Source: Cenococcum geophilum 1.58
Lineage: Eukaryota > Ascomycota > Dothideomycetes > Gloniales > Gloniaceae
Assembly: GCA_001692895.1 (NCBI GenBank)
Contig: KV748198.1
Span: 966,367 to 1,030,366 of the forward strand
DNA: 64,000 nt
Reading direction: 5' to 3'
Part shown: positions 38,001 to 51,965 of the stretch, piece by piece
Position numbering within the stretch: position 1 is the stretch's first letter
Layout: each line of letters begins with the position of its first letter
Translations under genes and position numbers: made by a program
The notes under the pieces: generated by a model
What the model saw: the letters and a program-made list of their open reading frames with translations, nothing else
What the model was told of the DNA's origin: nothing
Databases searched by the model: none

Positions 38001-39791
38001 GTCGCCTTTAACTATCTTTAAATATAGGAAGGTAATAAATAGAAAACCGCATTTATATCACGCTTTCGCTAATTTAAATATACTATTATGCCCTTTAGTA
38101 TATATAACCGCCTAGGCACCTTTTAAAGCTATATTAATAACGCCGTATAGGACTACCTTAATAACTTCTGCTCTGCGTACCTAGATAACATATTTATTTA
38201 TAGTAATAACCCCTCTAAGTATACCGAACACATTTAAAAGGTCCTATAGCGCCTTAGGGACGTAAGACTTTATATTAATTTAAAGAAATACGAATTCTTA
38301 GTTATAGAAGTAAAATACTTTAAACTAATTATTACTACTAAGGGTGTCTATATAGACCTTAAAAAGGTATATATAATTACTAAATAGTAAGCCCCTAACT
38401 ATATTAAGGATGTATAAACCTTCCTTAGTTTCGCTAACTTCTATTAGAAATTTATATATAACTTCTTAGGTATAGTAATATTACTTATAGCAATAATGCG
38501 AATAAAGGGCCTTTTTATAAAAGGAAGAAAAACGTATCTATACTTTACCTAGACGCCTAAATACAAGAAGGCGTTCTAAGACTTTAAAAATGCCTTTACT
38601 AAAGCACCTATTCTAGCTTATTTTACACTAGGATAATAACTTTACCTTAAAACCAACTCCTTAGACCACGTTAATATAGGCGCCCTTTTCTAGATAGGTA
38701 ATAACGGTCTCCTTTACCTAGTCGCATTTTACTCGTCTAAGCTTATATTATAAGAGTATAACTATAAAATCTATAATAAAGAACCCCTTATAATTATATA
38801 AGCATTTAAAGAATTTTAACTAGAACTTTCCTTAGTAGAGCCTAACTAGCTAACTAAAGTCCTTACGGACTATTATAACCTTAAGTACTTTATAACTATA
38901 AAGTAGCTAAGTATATTAGAATAAGTTCCTCTCTAGTTTTAACTTTAAAATTGTGTATAAATTAAGAGTATAAGGTACTAAGCCTAATAGCCTAATACGC
39001 CGCTTATAAGACTTTCCTTAGTCTAAAGATAACCCTTATAATTAGTTCTAATAATAAACGATCCTAAAAGTACAAAATTTAGCCCTAGGTATACTACCTA
39101 TAACAGAGCTAACTATACCCTAGCTTTATACTATAGAACTAAAGTTACTTCCCAAAATTAATAAGCCTATTACTATAGCATATAACGCCTCTATTAACCT
39201 ATTACTATATTAACTTATTACTGTAAAGACCGCTAGCGCCTATATACTACCTATTAACCTCTAAAGCTTAGGCTAGATTAATATAGCAGCCTTAAAAGTA
39301 AAAAAAAAAGGCTCTATTATAGAGGCCGCCTATTTATCCCTAACTTAGAAAATTTATAACGGCAACTAATCTAAATAGCTTATAACCTTTAATTAAGCGG
39401 CTACCTAGGTAGAGGAGAAACCTATAAGCTTCTTAGCCGATACTACTTCTAGCTAAAAATAATAAACTTAGTTAAATACTTTATAGGCGCCTACTACGGT
39501 TATAAGCGCGCTAAGGCCTTTTATATAAAGTACTAAGAATTATTATACCCTTTACTAGTACCTATATAATAATAGCCAGATATTGCTATAGATTTTATTA
39601 TTAACCTACTACCCTATAAACAATACGGCCGTACCTATAAGAATATTCTTATAATAATATACCGACTTATAAAAGAGCGCCACTACGTCCTAACCGAAGG
39701 TGTAACTATTAGCGATATTACTAACGCCTTTTTCTATAAAGTTTACTAACTATATAGGTCACCTAACTTAATTACGTCTAACTAAGGTATA

Positions 39792-40036
39792 TGTAGCTAG
39801 AAGTGTTAGATATATCGCGAGGACGACCAAGACACTAGTGGTAAGCGAGCCAATAGCGATTTTCCATCCCGGGGATGGAAAATCGTAATTGGCTGGTAAG
39901 AGTCACGGGAGAACACGCGACAAGCTTTATCTCTCGCGACGCGTAGATCTTAGAGAATTAATCATCCACCAACAACACCGCATAGTGTATATCATTATAA
40001 TATATATATTCTGCACGTTGTTAATGCATACTAACA
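39792..40036 (+). repeat. 5' LTR of Copia copy A, with long palindrome
   Basis: 245 bp, TGTAGCTAG...ACTAACA. A palindrome at 39857-39885 has 14-bp perfect arms (CGATTTTCCATCCC) around one base. It extends to 39848-39894 with two mismatched pairs. CTAATTAGT follows the LTR. Confidence 0.93.
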
Positions 40037-43000
40037 CTAATTAGTGAGCGCGCACAGATTAGGAAATACGTATTAGTTTAGAAGACGTCTAATGCTCCAC
40101 CTTACAACGGCCTTATTTTAGTTAAAGAGAGTATTAAGGATAATCTAAAAGCTTAATAGCTTGCCGTCGCCTATAGACCCCTATTACTACTAAGAATTAA
40201 ACAATATACTCTGGATTTAGAAGGATATTGCTTCCCACCTTATTAAAAGTTAAGTTTTTAACAACTTGTGTTAACTACCCTTTCTCCCTCCTTACGAATA
40301 CTACCTACCCTCCCTCTCTTTACGAACACCGACACCCTCTATTAATACCCTCGTTACAACTAGATAAGATAGCTACACCTATAGACTGGAAGGCAGAAGT
40401 AGAATAATAGAAGAATAGAATTAATATACAAACTGCGACCAACGATGATATTACAGACTATATTTAGTTTAAGACATAGGAATATAATAACGACAACTCT
40501 ATTAACAGCGCTTTATGGGATTACTTTTAAGAAGACTTTAAAGAGTTTATTATAGATACATTCTCTTAAGCCAGTACTAAAACCCTTAAGAACCTTTTCC
40601 TTCTTTTTTGTAAGGGAGGAGTGTACGTACATAAGAATAATAAACGCACTAAGCTCGCACAAGTTTTGGCTAATGTACTACTTAAAGAAACTTAACACAA
40701 ATAGAGCTAAGAAGAATTTAATGAAGCCTATAAGGAGCAATCTAATAGCACCTTTAAGTCCAACGTACTTACTAACGTATTTATACGCGGCTTAAAACAT
40801 AAGACTGCACAAAACCTTATACCTTAATCAATACCTAAAAGCATACCTATAATGACTCCACTAATGTCTTAAACAGCTCCGCCTCTAAGTCTATTACTTC
40901 TACCTTTATAGGCCACGATACCTGCTACCACTATACCTATTACCACAGCACCTACTTCTATACTAGGGTACGGAAAGGAACTAGCGAATATAGCTAAGTT
41001 ATATATGGACGACCAGAAATATAGTGGTACTAGCGGAAACTTTAACTTTAAGTTAACGATCTTCTATAATATCTGTAATAGAGCAGACGTTCTACCCAAT
41101 ACCTACCTTAAGGCTCTCCTACTTATGCTATAAGGCCTAGCTTTAGATCACTACTATAATACCAGACTTACCAGACTTATGTTTAAGGACGCTTGTAGGT
41201 TACTTCGCGGCTTCTTTAAAGGACCTAGTTCTGAACGCAAAAGCCTTAATAAATGGAATTCAATATCACTATAGATAGTTATATAAAAGAATACGGACAA
41301 ATTAACCAGTTAATATCTTTAGATACTGGTTACTAAACTCTCTCAACTATAGTATAGGCTAAATTCAGAACTATAAGGAGTCCCATTCCTCTATAATAAG
41401 CTTATTATGTCTTATTAGGGGATTCCCATATATTAAATTGCTATATTAGATCCACCAGATAAACTAGGCCCCCTTATTAACAAAATATAATCCTTAATTA
41501 CGGCTTATAAAAAGTAGAACCTAAAATAAGTTTAAGCCTACTATATAGACCGCCGATATCTCAGAAGGAGAGACAACTACAACTAAAATCGCAATCATAA
41601 TTAACCCCAATTCCCTCCTTAACACAAACCACGTTGCTTTATATATAATAAGGAGGACTATCGCTTATAGAAGCATAGTAAGGAAGAACAAGAAGAGGCG
41701 AAGGCTTAGTTTAGAAGTATTAATAAGGACAAATTCGACAAGTTCAATAATCGCTTTACTTAACGCCTTAATTAATACATCGCTAACTATAAGGACGATA
41801 ATGGTATTAACTTAGAAGAAGAGCTTAAAGAAGTCTTTTATACACTGGCTATTAATATAAGTACTAAGACAGTTAACTAGAATAACCAGTTGCACATTAA
41901 TTATTTCTATACATCCTTTAGTTAAGTTAAGCAATAGAAAGTAACTCTTATAGCTACTAACCTAGCAAATAAGGCCTTTAGTCATTTAGTCACAACTGCA
42001 GATAGCGTAACTCCTTTTATATAAACACCTCTTATAACTAATAAAGACCTATTCACTTATAATATAACCACGTCCCACTACACTACAGACCGCTTTCTAG
42101 GTATTATAATCGACATAGGAGCCTCAAAACGCTCTATAGTAGGATATAGTTAGTTCTTAGCATTCTAAAGATTTAATACCGGTGTATAACTTAATACGAC
42201 TATATAAGGCATGGTTAACATACAATTCGGTATTAGATTAACCTTATTAATTAAATTAGCTAAAGTAGCTACCCCCATTGGCATAATTGAGTTTCATATT
42301 ATTAAGGTTAATACTCCATTTTTACTTTACTTAACAGATATAGACCACCTATAAGTATATTTTAACAACTTAAAGGACTTACTAGTTACACCTTATAGTA
42401 TAGTACTAGTTATACGTTGTTTTGGCTACCCTTTCCTACTTTAGAATATATCCCTGCGCACTTATTTAACTAAGTTATTTAAACAAAACCCCTGCTACCT
42501 TACTAACGTAGAATTAAAGCAACTATATCGCCGTTTTAGCCACCCCTTAGTTAAGCATCTTACGCGAGTACTTAAGCGCTTAGGATACGACGTTGACAGC
42601 AAGACCTTAGACCATCTTATACACTACTGCTATTATTATTAAAAACACGGAAAGTTACTTAGTAGGTTTAGATTTATAATATATAACGATATTAATTTTA
42701 ACTACTTAATCGTGGTTAATATCATGTATATTAACGGCGCACCCCTTTTATATATCGTTAATAAAGGAACACGATTTCAGGCTAGCAGATAGCTATAAAA
42801 TATTAGCGCCAAATATATATGGGATATACTACGAATATGCTAGATCGACATATATTTAGGACCCCCCAATATAATTACACACGATATAGGCAAGAACTTC
42901 GTAAGTAAGGAATTTAAGTAGTACGCTATAACATTTGGAACAATTATAAAAAGCGTACCCATTAAAGCTCACAACTTAATTGGAATAGTAGAACGCTATT

Positions 43001-45495
43001 ATAGTCCCCTTCGCCGTATATACCGTATTATTACCACAGAACTACCGGACATTAATAAAGACATAGCTTTATAAATGGCTTTTAAGGCAATTAACGATTT
43101 AGTAGGCCCTAACGGCCTTATACCCACCTTGCTAGTATTTAGAGCTTACCCGCGTATAGTGGAATCCAATACACCTAACCCTATAGTTGCACAACGAGCT
43201 ATAACCCTTAAGAAAGCCATAGAAGAAGTTAAGAAGATTAGAGCCGAACGTTAAGTAGTAGATGCTCTTAATATATATAACGGCCTAAAAACAACCGCAA
43301 TTCACGACTTACTACTTAACTCACTTATACTAGCATAGAGAGAAGGACCTACAGGCCAGCCTAGCTTCTGGTCAGGTCCCTATAATCTACTTAGTATTAA
43401 CAATAAGACCTATACTATACAACTCCCTTACGGCCCTATCAACTTTCGCAGTATAGTTATAAAACTATACTTGCAAAAACCTAGAGATATAGAGGACGTA
43501 TAACCTAATAACGAGAATAAACTACCTTAGTTAATTATAAAACTACCTCAGGAACCTTAACTAGTTAAGTAAGGACAAGGCAGACCACACAAGTATCTTA
43601 TTATAGTTAATACTGCAAATATATCCATATACTTGCAAGATAAGAATAAAACTAATAGTTAGTTTATAGCCTTATAATAGAAAGAGGTTAAGGGACTACT
43701 TAAGAAAGGAGTCTTCAAACTGGTTAATCTTAAAGACGTACCCTAAGGCAACAAAGTATTTAACTCTAGATTTGTTAATAAAATTAAAAATCCTAGTACT
43801 AATAAGGCCTTTAAGAAATCGAGACTAGTTATACAGGCTTACAACGACTTAGAAAAAGGCCTTATTTTAACTTAATTACCTATAATTTAACGAGTTAGCC
43901 AACGCCTTATTCTCTGTATTACGGCCATAACTTAGACTAATAATATATACCTCTACCTACGAGATATCTCATAAGCCTATGTTTAGTTAATTACGAAACT
44001 AAATTAAGACTTCTATATCTAAGCACCTTTTAAACTTAGTATAGTACTCGGAGTCTTATAAGGCATAATCCTTAAGGTTATTAGACCTTTATACGGCATT
44101 CCAGAAGCAGGCAATTATTAGTTTAAAACTTACTATAACTACTATACTAAAGAACTAAATATGAGCCAATCCACTTATAACCCCTGCCTACTTCACCTTA
44201 ATAACCCTATAAACTTCGGAATAGTTAGTCTATAAACTAATAACACCCTCCTATTAGCTAACTTAGTTTTTACAGCTTTAGAACAGGAGAAGATTAAAAA
44301 AGCTAAGTTCCTAACTAAGAAACGTAAGTAACTTATATTAGAGCACCCAATTAAGTTTAACGGAGGCATTATCCAACAATAGGACTATATAATCACACTT
44401 ATATAGGAACGCTAATATCAGAACCTGACCCTTATTAATATTAAGGAAGCTATTATAATAACTAATTCTAGAGGCACTATTTGTATAGCACTTACACCTA
44501 AAGATTAATACGTCGCTTAATAAGCAAGAGGAGCTTATATTGCATCCATATATTAGCCTAAAGCTTCTTTTAATTTATTCTACGCTGCCTAGGTAATTAA
44601 CCCTGACGAGAAAGATATAAAACTACTTAATAAGAGAATTTAGTGGCAAATTAAGAACTTAATAAGAGGTTTAAGTTTTATAAAGCTTAATATAAAGACA
44701 CTTTAACTGCTTATATTCACCAATTCCTTATTTACAAACAATAAGGACCTCTTATTACAGATTGGACATATCCTAGTATTAGTAAACTTATTAAATAAGG
44801 CGAACATCGTCCACTAGTCCTTAGTTAAGTGTAAGAGAGTTACTAGAAGCGTACTAGCCTCCGAACTATACGCTATAGCCTATAGTTTTAATATCGGCGC
44901 TGCAATTAAGGCTATAGTCGAATTATAACTTAATATCAGCCTACTACTTATCCTTTGCACTAATTCCAAATTAACTTATAAATGTCTTGTTAAGCTAGGA
45001 ACTACGTAAGAGAAATAACTTATAATTAATATTATGTGCCTACGCTAGTTATATAAAAGACGTAAGATAGCTAAAATTAAGTAGATTAACGGAGATAGCA
45101 ACTCTATGGACGCTATAACTAAAAGCAAACTATTATTAGCCCTTAAGTAACTTATTAATATAAACCGAATCGAGTTAAGGATAGTAGAATGGGTAGAACG
45201 TACCACATTAGCGACTCAGCCAGTTAAGGCGTAAGTACGGTAAAGAGGGTGTATGTAAGCCTAAGAGGGCAAGCAGCACCGTTTAAAGTTATATATATTC
45301 TCCGCATTATATAACCGCAATCTACGGCAATCTACGGCAATCTGTGGTAATCTGCCTGTACTTATAATATTACCTGGTACCGTTATAACCTATAGCGTAA
45401 CAGTAAGGAAGGAAGGAAAGAGAAGTGCGTATATAGATTTTCGAATTGCATAGTTATAGGATATTAGCTCTTCGCATTTTCTAAAGTACTCCTAG

Positions 45496-45740
45496 TATAG
45501 CTAGAAGTATTAAATATATCGCGAGGACGACTAAGACACTAGTAGTAAGTAAGCCAATAGCGATTTTCTATCCCGGGGATGGAAAATTATAATTGGCTGG
45601 TAGGAGTTACGGGAGAACACGCAATAAGCTTTATCTCTCGCGACGCGTAGATCTTAGAGAATTAATTATCCACCAACAACACCGCATAGTGTATATCATT
45701 GTGATATATATATTCTGCACGTTATTAATACATACCAACA
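45496..45740 (+). repeat. 3' LTR of Copia copy A
   Basis: 245 bp, followed by the duplication GTATA. The corresponding palindrome lies at 45552-45598 with a few transitions. Confidence 0.93.
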
Positions 45741-46080
45741 GTATATAATTTAACTCTAATATATAGAGACGAATCTACTAACGCCTTAGCATCTCCGTTA
45801 AGATATCTATATTCTTTTATTACGAAACTATTAGGTAACCAGAAAACGCTAATACTAGTATAAAAGCGTACCTATAATAGGTAGTTGCCTATAGTTAAAA
45901 TAACTAGGTAGATTACCTCTACTAGGTAAATTCGCAGTAAATAACTACGTCTTAACTACTATAGGACTTACCCTATTCTTTATAAATAAGGGTTATTACC
46001 CCTAATCCAGTATAGAGCTACTAGAACCTATTAATAAGAAACCGCTATATAGAAAACGCCTTAAGATACTACTTACTAAC

Positions 46081-46328
46081 TGTAGCTAGAATATATTGCA
46101 TTGTAATAGGAGGCAAATTGCCGTTATATGCGGCAAGCTGCCGTTACGTGTGGCAAGTTGCCATTATATAAGGCAAGTTGCCATCACGTGTCGCCGCGGC
46201 ACTAGCGTAGTAAGGAACCCTAAGTTCCTTACCCTTCTTCGTATTAAAAGATAATATCCATTTATAACACCGTATAGTACATATTATTGTAATATATATA
46301 TTCTGCACGTTGTTAAAGCATACTAACA
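46081..46328 (+). repeat. 5' LTR of Copia copy B
   Basis: 248 bp, TGTAGCTAGAA...ACTAACA, preceded by CTAAC. The first 11 bases and about the last 40 are shared with copy A. CTAATTAGT follows. Confidence 0.93.
46112..46191. repeat. 20-bp tandem array in Copia B LTR, four copies (5' LTR)
   Basis: Four units of exactly 20 bp (from 46112, 46132, 46152 and 46172). The consensus is close to GGCAAGTTGCCGTCACGTGT: an 11-bp palindrome followed by an E-box-like CACGTG. It is repeated in the 3' LTR at 51749-51828. Confidence 0.9.
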
Positions 46329-49300
46329 CTAATTAGTAAGCGTGTATAGATTAGGAAACACGCAGATAGCTTAGAAGATAGTTATACTATCTACCTTGCA
46401 GCAGATTAGAAGATAGTTATACTTATCTACCTTTTATATCAGCCTATTTTAGTTAAAGAGAAGAAGAGAAACTACCTAGGAGTACTTGTCTGGTATCCAC
46501 GACGACTTCTAAATATCTCATTCTATCTATTTTAGAAGACTACTGCGCAGAGCACTTTACCCTACTTAATTAACTCGAACTATCTCCTCAACCGCCTCCT
46601 TAACCGCCTCCTTAACCGTTCCCCTACCTTTACCTTTTAAACACCCTTACCTTTACCCTTACTTACCTAAATAATATATAATAAACAAGATGTTAGGAAC
46701 AGAGAAAGACTAGGAGAAAGAAGTAGCTAAATAGGAAAATGGGATTAACCTAATAGAAGCCTCTAAAGATAAACTAACTAACTACCTATAATGCAAGATG
46801 TACCTATATATAGAGATATACAACTAGCTTAACTTAACACTCTAAGAATCATTCCAGGGAGATTTTAAGGACTTTACGGTTGATATCTTTACGCAAATCC
46901 CCTTATACTAGCTTTAGTAACTATATAACTGCCTAAATATTAGAGGAGTATAGGTTAATATTAACTATAAACGAAATAAAATACTTCCTTAGTCTTTATA
47001 TAATATAGTATAAGAAGAAAACTAAACTAAATAGAGTAGAGAGATAATTAAATTAGCTAATAATAAGTACGGACCGACGCTATTAAGATTAATTAAGGTA
47101 TATATAATAGAGGGTACCTTAGAAGAGCAATAATAAGCTAAAGCTACCGTAACCTAACTAACCGGTACACTAACTATCTCTACCTTTACACCATCTATTA
47201 TACCTTAATCTACGACTACGCCTACTTTTATGCTATTTACTACGCCTTAACCCGCAATAATAATACAGTAACTCCATATATAATCTACAGATAAGGAGAA
47301 CCACCCTATTACTATAACTGGCTATAGTAAGGAAATTGTAAATACAGCTAAGATATATATAGAGGAGTAGAAATATGGTGGTATAAACGAAAGCCTTAAC
47401 TATAAATTAATAATATTCTACGACATCTGCAATCGAGCGGACGTACCCTAAGAAGCCTACCTTAAGGTATTCCCTACTATGTTAAAAGGACTAGCTTTGG
47501 ACCACTTCTATATAAACTAACTATCCCACCTACTACCTGCCAAAGCTTGCGAGCACCTTTGGAATTTCTTTAAAGGACTAGGATTTTAACGTAAGAACCT
47601 AGACAAGTGGAATACCATTATACTTATAATAGTAATAGCAGGAAATATAGATAAGTTAATAAGCGAATATCTCCAATTGTTAATCTATAGACTTCGTTAA
47701 CTATAGTATGGCCTTAGACCTACCTTATAAACCATAGACTTCCTTTATAATAAAATTGTTACTTCTTGCTAAGAAATACTAGTATGTAGATATATAGTCT
47801 CTAACCTACCGGACAACCTTAAAGCCCTTATTAATAAACTTTAATCGTCTATTATAGTATACGAGAAAGAGTATATAGAGAAGATATAAGCCTTCTTTAT
47901 AGACCGACGGTTCTATAAAAGAGATAATAACTATGACCATAGTAACCGCAATAACCCTCCGTATAACCGCAACCGAAAGAAACCACGTTACTTTATATAT
48001 AATAGGGAAGGATATTGCTTATAGAGATATACTAAGGAGGAGTAAAAAGAGTCTAAAGCTAAGTTTAGAACTGCTAATAGAGATAGGTTTAGTAAATTCG
48101 ACGACCGATTTAAGAAACGACTTAACTAATATATTATGGATTACGAGGATAACAATACCGACTCAGAAGAAGAGCTTAAGGAAGCTTTTTAAGCACTAAC
48201 TATTAATATAAGTCATAAGGCAACTAATAAGAACTTATAACTAAATATTAATCACTACTATACCTCCCTTAGCTAAGTAGAACAGCAGAAAGCAATTTCT
48301 ATGGCCGCTACCCTAGCTGATAAAGCCTTTGGCTATTTGGTCACAATTATAGACAATATAGTACCTCTTATAACCAACTAGGACCCCTTTACCTATAATG
48401 TAACTATATCCATATCCCGCTATACTGTAGACAAGTTTCTAGGTATAATGATTAATATAGGAGCATCTAAACGATCCATAGTAGGATATGGCCAATTCTT
48501 GGTATTCCAAAGACTTGATACTGATGTATAGCTTAATACCACCACATAAGGTATGGTTAACGTATAGTTCAGCATTAGATTAACCTTATTAATTAAATTA
48601 GCTAAAGTAATTACCCTAATTGGCATAATTGAGTTTTATATTATTAAGGTCAATACCCTATTTTTGCTTTGCTTGGCAGATATAGATTACCTATAAGTAT
48701 ACTATAATAACCTAAAAAACATGCTAATTACCCCTTGGAGCGAAGTACCCGTTATACGTTACTTTAGCTACCCTTTCCTACTTTAGAACATATCCCTGTG
48801 TACTTATTTAACTAAGTTATTTAAATAAAACCCCTGCTACCTTACCGACGTAGAATTAAAGCGACTATATCGCCGTTTTGGCCACCCTTTAGCTAAGCGT
48901 CTTGTACGAATACTTAAACGCTTAGGGCATAATGTTAACAGCAAGACCTTAAATTATCTCACACGCTACTACTACTATTGTTAAAAACATGGAAAGTTAC
49001 CTAGTAGATTTAGATTTACCTTATATAATAATATCAATTTTAACTATTTAATCGTGATTAATATTATGTATATTAATAGCGTACCCCTTTTATATATTGT
49101 TAATAAAGGAATACAATTTTAAGCTGGTAAATAGCTGTAAAATATTAGCGCCAAGCATATATGGGATGTATTATAAATATGCTAGATTAACACATACCTA
49201 GGACCTCCTAATATTATTATATATAATGCAGGCAAGAATTTTATAAGTAAGGAATTTAAATAATACGTTATAATATTTAGAATAGTTATAAGAAGTGTAC

Positions 49301-51717
49301 CTGTCAAAGCCCATAATTTAGTTGGAATGGTAAAACGCTACTATAGCCCCCTCTGTCGCATATACCATATCATTACTACAGAACTGCTAGATATTAGTAA
49401 GGACATGGCCCTATAAATAGCTTTTAAAGCAATTAACGATTCCACAGGCCCTAACGGTCTTATACCTACCTTACTAGTATTTAGAGCTTACCCATATATG
49501 GTGGAATCCAATGTACCTAACCCTACAGTTATATAACGAGCAGCAGCTCTTAAAAAGGCTATGGAAGAAGTTAAGAAGCTTAGAGCTAAGCGCTAAGTAG
49601 CAGATGCCCTTAATATACACAACGGACTTAAAACAACTGCAATTTATGACCTACCACTTAACTTATCCGTATTGGTATGGAGAGAAGGACTTATAAGCTA
49701 ACCTGGCTACTAGTCTAGTCCCTATAACCTACTCAGCATTAAAAATAAGACCTATACTATATAACTTCCCTATAGACCCACTAACTTCCGCAGTATGGTC
49801 GTGAAACTATATCTAGTAAACCCTAAGATTATAGAGGATACGTAACTAGAAGATAATAAAAGCGAACCACCTTAAACTAAGTATAAACCCCTACCTTAAA
49901 CTAAACCTAAACCCCTACCTTAAACTAAGCCTAGACCTCAACCTGTTAAGTGTGGAAGAGGTAAACCACGTAAGTACCCTATTAAAGCTAATACCGCGAA
50001 CATTTTAATATATCTATAAGATGAGGATAATAATTAACTTATAAAGTCTAATTAGTTTATAGTATTACGCTAAAAGGAAATTAAGGGATTACTTAAGAAA
50101 GGAGTTTTTAAACTAGTTAACCCTAAAGATATACCATAAAGCAACAGAGTATTTAACTCTAGATTTGTTAACGAGATTAAGAACCCTAATTCTAATAAAG
50201 CCTTTAAGAAATTAAGACTAGTTGTATAGGCATATAATAACCTAGAAAAAGACCTTATATTAACCTAATTACCTATAATCTAACGAGTTAGCCAACGCCT
50301 TATTCTCTATATTACGGCTATAACTTAGAATAATAGTATATATCTCTACTTACAAGATATTTTATAGGCCTATATATAATTAGCTATAAGACTAAATCTA
50401 GACTTCTATATTAGGGCACCTCTCGAACTTAGTATGGCACTTAGAGTCTTATAAGGTACAATTCTAAAGGTTGTTAGACCTTTATACAGCATTCCTAAGG
50501 TAGGCAATTATTAGTTTAAGACTTACTATAACTACTATATTAAAGAACTAAACATAAGCCAATCTACTTATAACCCCTACTTACTCCACCTTAATAACCC
50601 TATAAATTTCGGAATAGTTAGTTTATAGACTAATAACACCCTCCTACTAGCTAACTTAGTCTTTACAGCTTTAGAATAGAAGAAGATTAAGAAAGCTAAG
50701 TTCCTAACTAAGGAACGCGAACAACTTATACCGGAACACCTAATTAAGTTTAATAGAGGCATTATCCGATAATAGGATTATATAATCACGCTTACGTAGA
50801 AGCGCTAATGCCAGAACTTAACCCTTATTAATATTAAGGAAGCTATTATAACAACTAGTTCCAGAGGCACTATTTATATAGCATTTATACTTAAGGACTA
50901 ATATATTACCTAACGAGTAAGAGGAGCTTATATTGCGTCCGTATGCCAGCCTAAAGCTTCTTTTAATTTATCCTACGCTGCCTAGGTAATTAACCCTGAT
51001 AAGAAAGACATAAAACTACTTAATAAGAGGATTTAGTGGCAAATTAAGAACCTAATAAGAGGTTTAAGCTTTATTAAACTCGATATAGAGACATTATAAC
51101 TACTTATATTTACTAATTCCTTATTTACAAATAATAAGGACCTCTTATTATAGATTAGATATATCCTAGTACTAGCAGACTTATTAAATAAGGCGAATAT
51201 TGTCTACTAGTTCTTAGTTAAGTGTAAGAGAATTACTAGAAGCGTACTAGCCTCCGAATTATATGCTATGGCCTATGGTTTCGACATCGGCGCTGCAATT
51301 AAGGCCATAGTCGAATTGTAACTTAACATTAGCCTACCGCTTATCCTTTGCACTAATTCCAAGTCGATTTATAAATGCCTTATTAAGCTAGGAACTATAT
51401 AGGAGAAGAGACTTATAATTAATGTTATGTGCCTACGCTAGTTATATAAAAGACGCGAAATAGCTAAGGTTAAGTGGATTAATGGAGACAGTAACCCTAT
51501 AGACGCTATAACTAAAAGCAAACCATTATTAGCCCTTAAGCGACTTATTAACACAAACCAAATCGAGTTAAAGACAGTAGAATGGGTAGAACGTGCTACT
51601 AGTAATAGCACTAGTTTAAAAGCATAGGGCAAGGAAGCAAGGAAGAAAGGAAGGAAGAAGAAGTATATATACGGATTTTTATAATACTAATTCTTCGCGT
51701 TTTAAAAGTACTCCCAG

Positions 51718-51965
51718 TGTAGCTAGAATATATTGCATTGCAATAGGAGGCAAATTGCCGTCACGTGCGGCAAGCTACCGTTACGTGTAGCAAGTTGCCG
51801 TTATGTAAGGCAAGTTGCCATCACGTGTCGCCGCGGCACTAGCGTGGTAAGAAACCCTAAGTTCCTCACCCTTCTTCGTATTGAAAGACAACATCTATTT
51901 ATAACACTGCATAGTACATATTATTGTGATATATATATTCTGCACGTTGTTAAAGTATACTAACA
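51718..51965 (+). repeat. 3' LTR of Copia copy B
   Basis: 248 bp, followed by the duplication CTAAC. It is less mutated than the 5' copy in the repeat array and keeps CACGTG motifs. Confidence 0.93.
51749..51828. repeat. 20-bp tandem array in Copia B LTR, four copies (3' LTR)
   Basis: Same array as at 46112. The first and last units keep an intact CACGTG; the two middle units show transitions. Confidence 0.9.

Larger units (their letters stand above)
39792..45740 (+). mobile_element. Copia LTR retrotransposon (copy A), full-length fossil
   Basis: 245-bp LTRs (39792-40036 and 45496-45740) with a perfect duplication GTATA (39787-39791 and 45741-45745). Total length is 5,949 bp. Gag lies about 40400-42000, integrase about 42480-43450, reverse transcriptase about 43680-44500 and RNase H about 44700-45200: Copia order. 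The LTRs differ at about 20 positions, all transitions. It is structurally whole but broken in many places. Its insertion split the integrase region of the Gypsy element; joining the flanks at GTATA restores continuity with the Gypsy copy at 2466. It is related to copy B, sharing LTR ends and interior. Confidence 0.93.
46081..51965 (+). mobile_element. Copia LTR retrotransposon (copy B), full-length fossil
   Basis: 248-bp LTRs (46081-46328 and 51718-51965) with a perfect duplication CTAAC (46076-46080 and 51966-51970). Total length is 5,885 bp. Gag lies about 46680-48350, integrase about 48820-49850, reverse transcriptase about 50050-50900 and RNase H about 51100-51600. The interior is clearly related to copy A, but the LTR middle is different and carries a 20-bp tandem array. 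The LTRs differ at about 19 positions, all transitions. Structurally whole, many breaks. It inserted into the same Gypsy as copy A, 340 bp downstream, in the same direction. Confidence 0.93.

Noticed and set aside
47933-48199. 88-residue open frame on the plus strand
   Set aside because: It lies within the gag region of Copia copy B and is a chance gap between breaks in a fossil element, not a gene.
51733-51963. 76-residue open frame on the plus strand
   Set aside because: It lies entirely within the 3' LTR of Copia copy B and reads through the 20-bp array; no coding role is expected.
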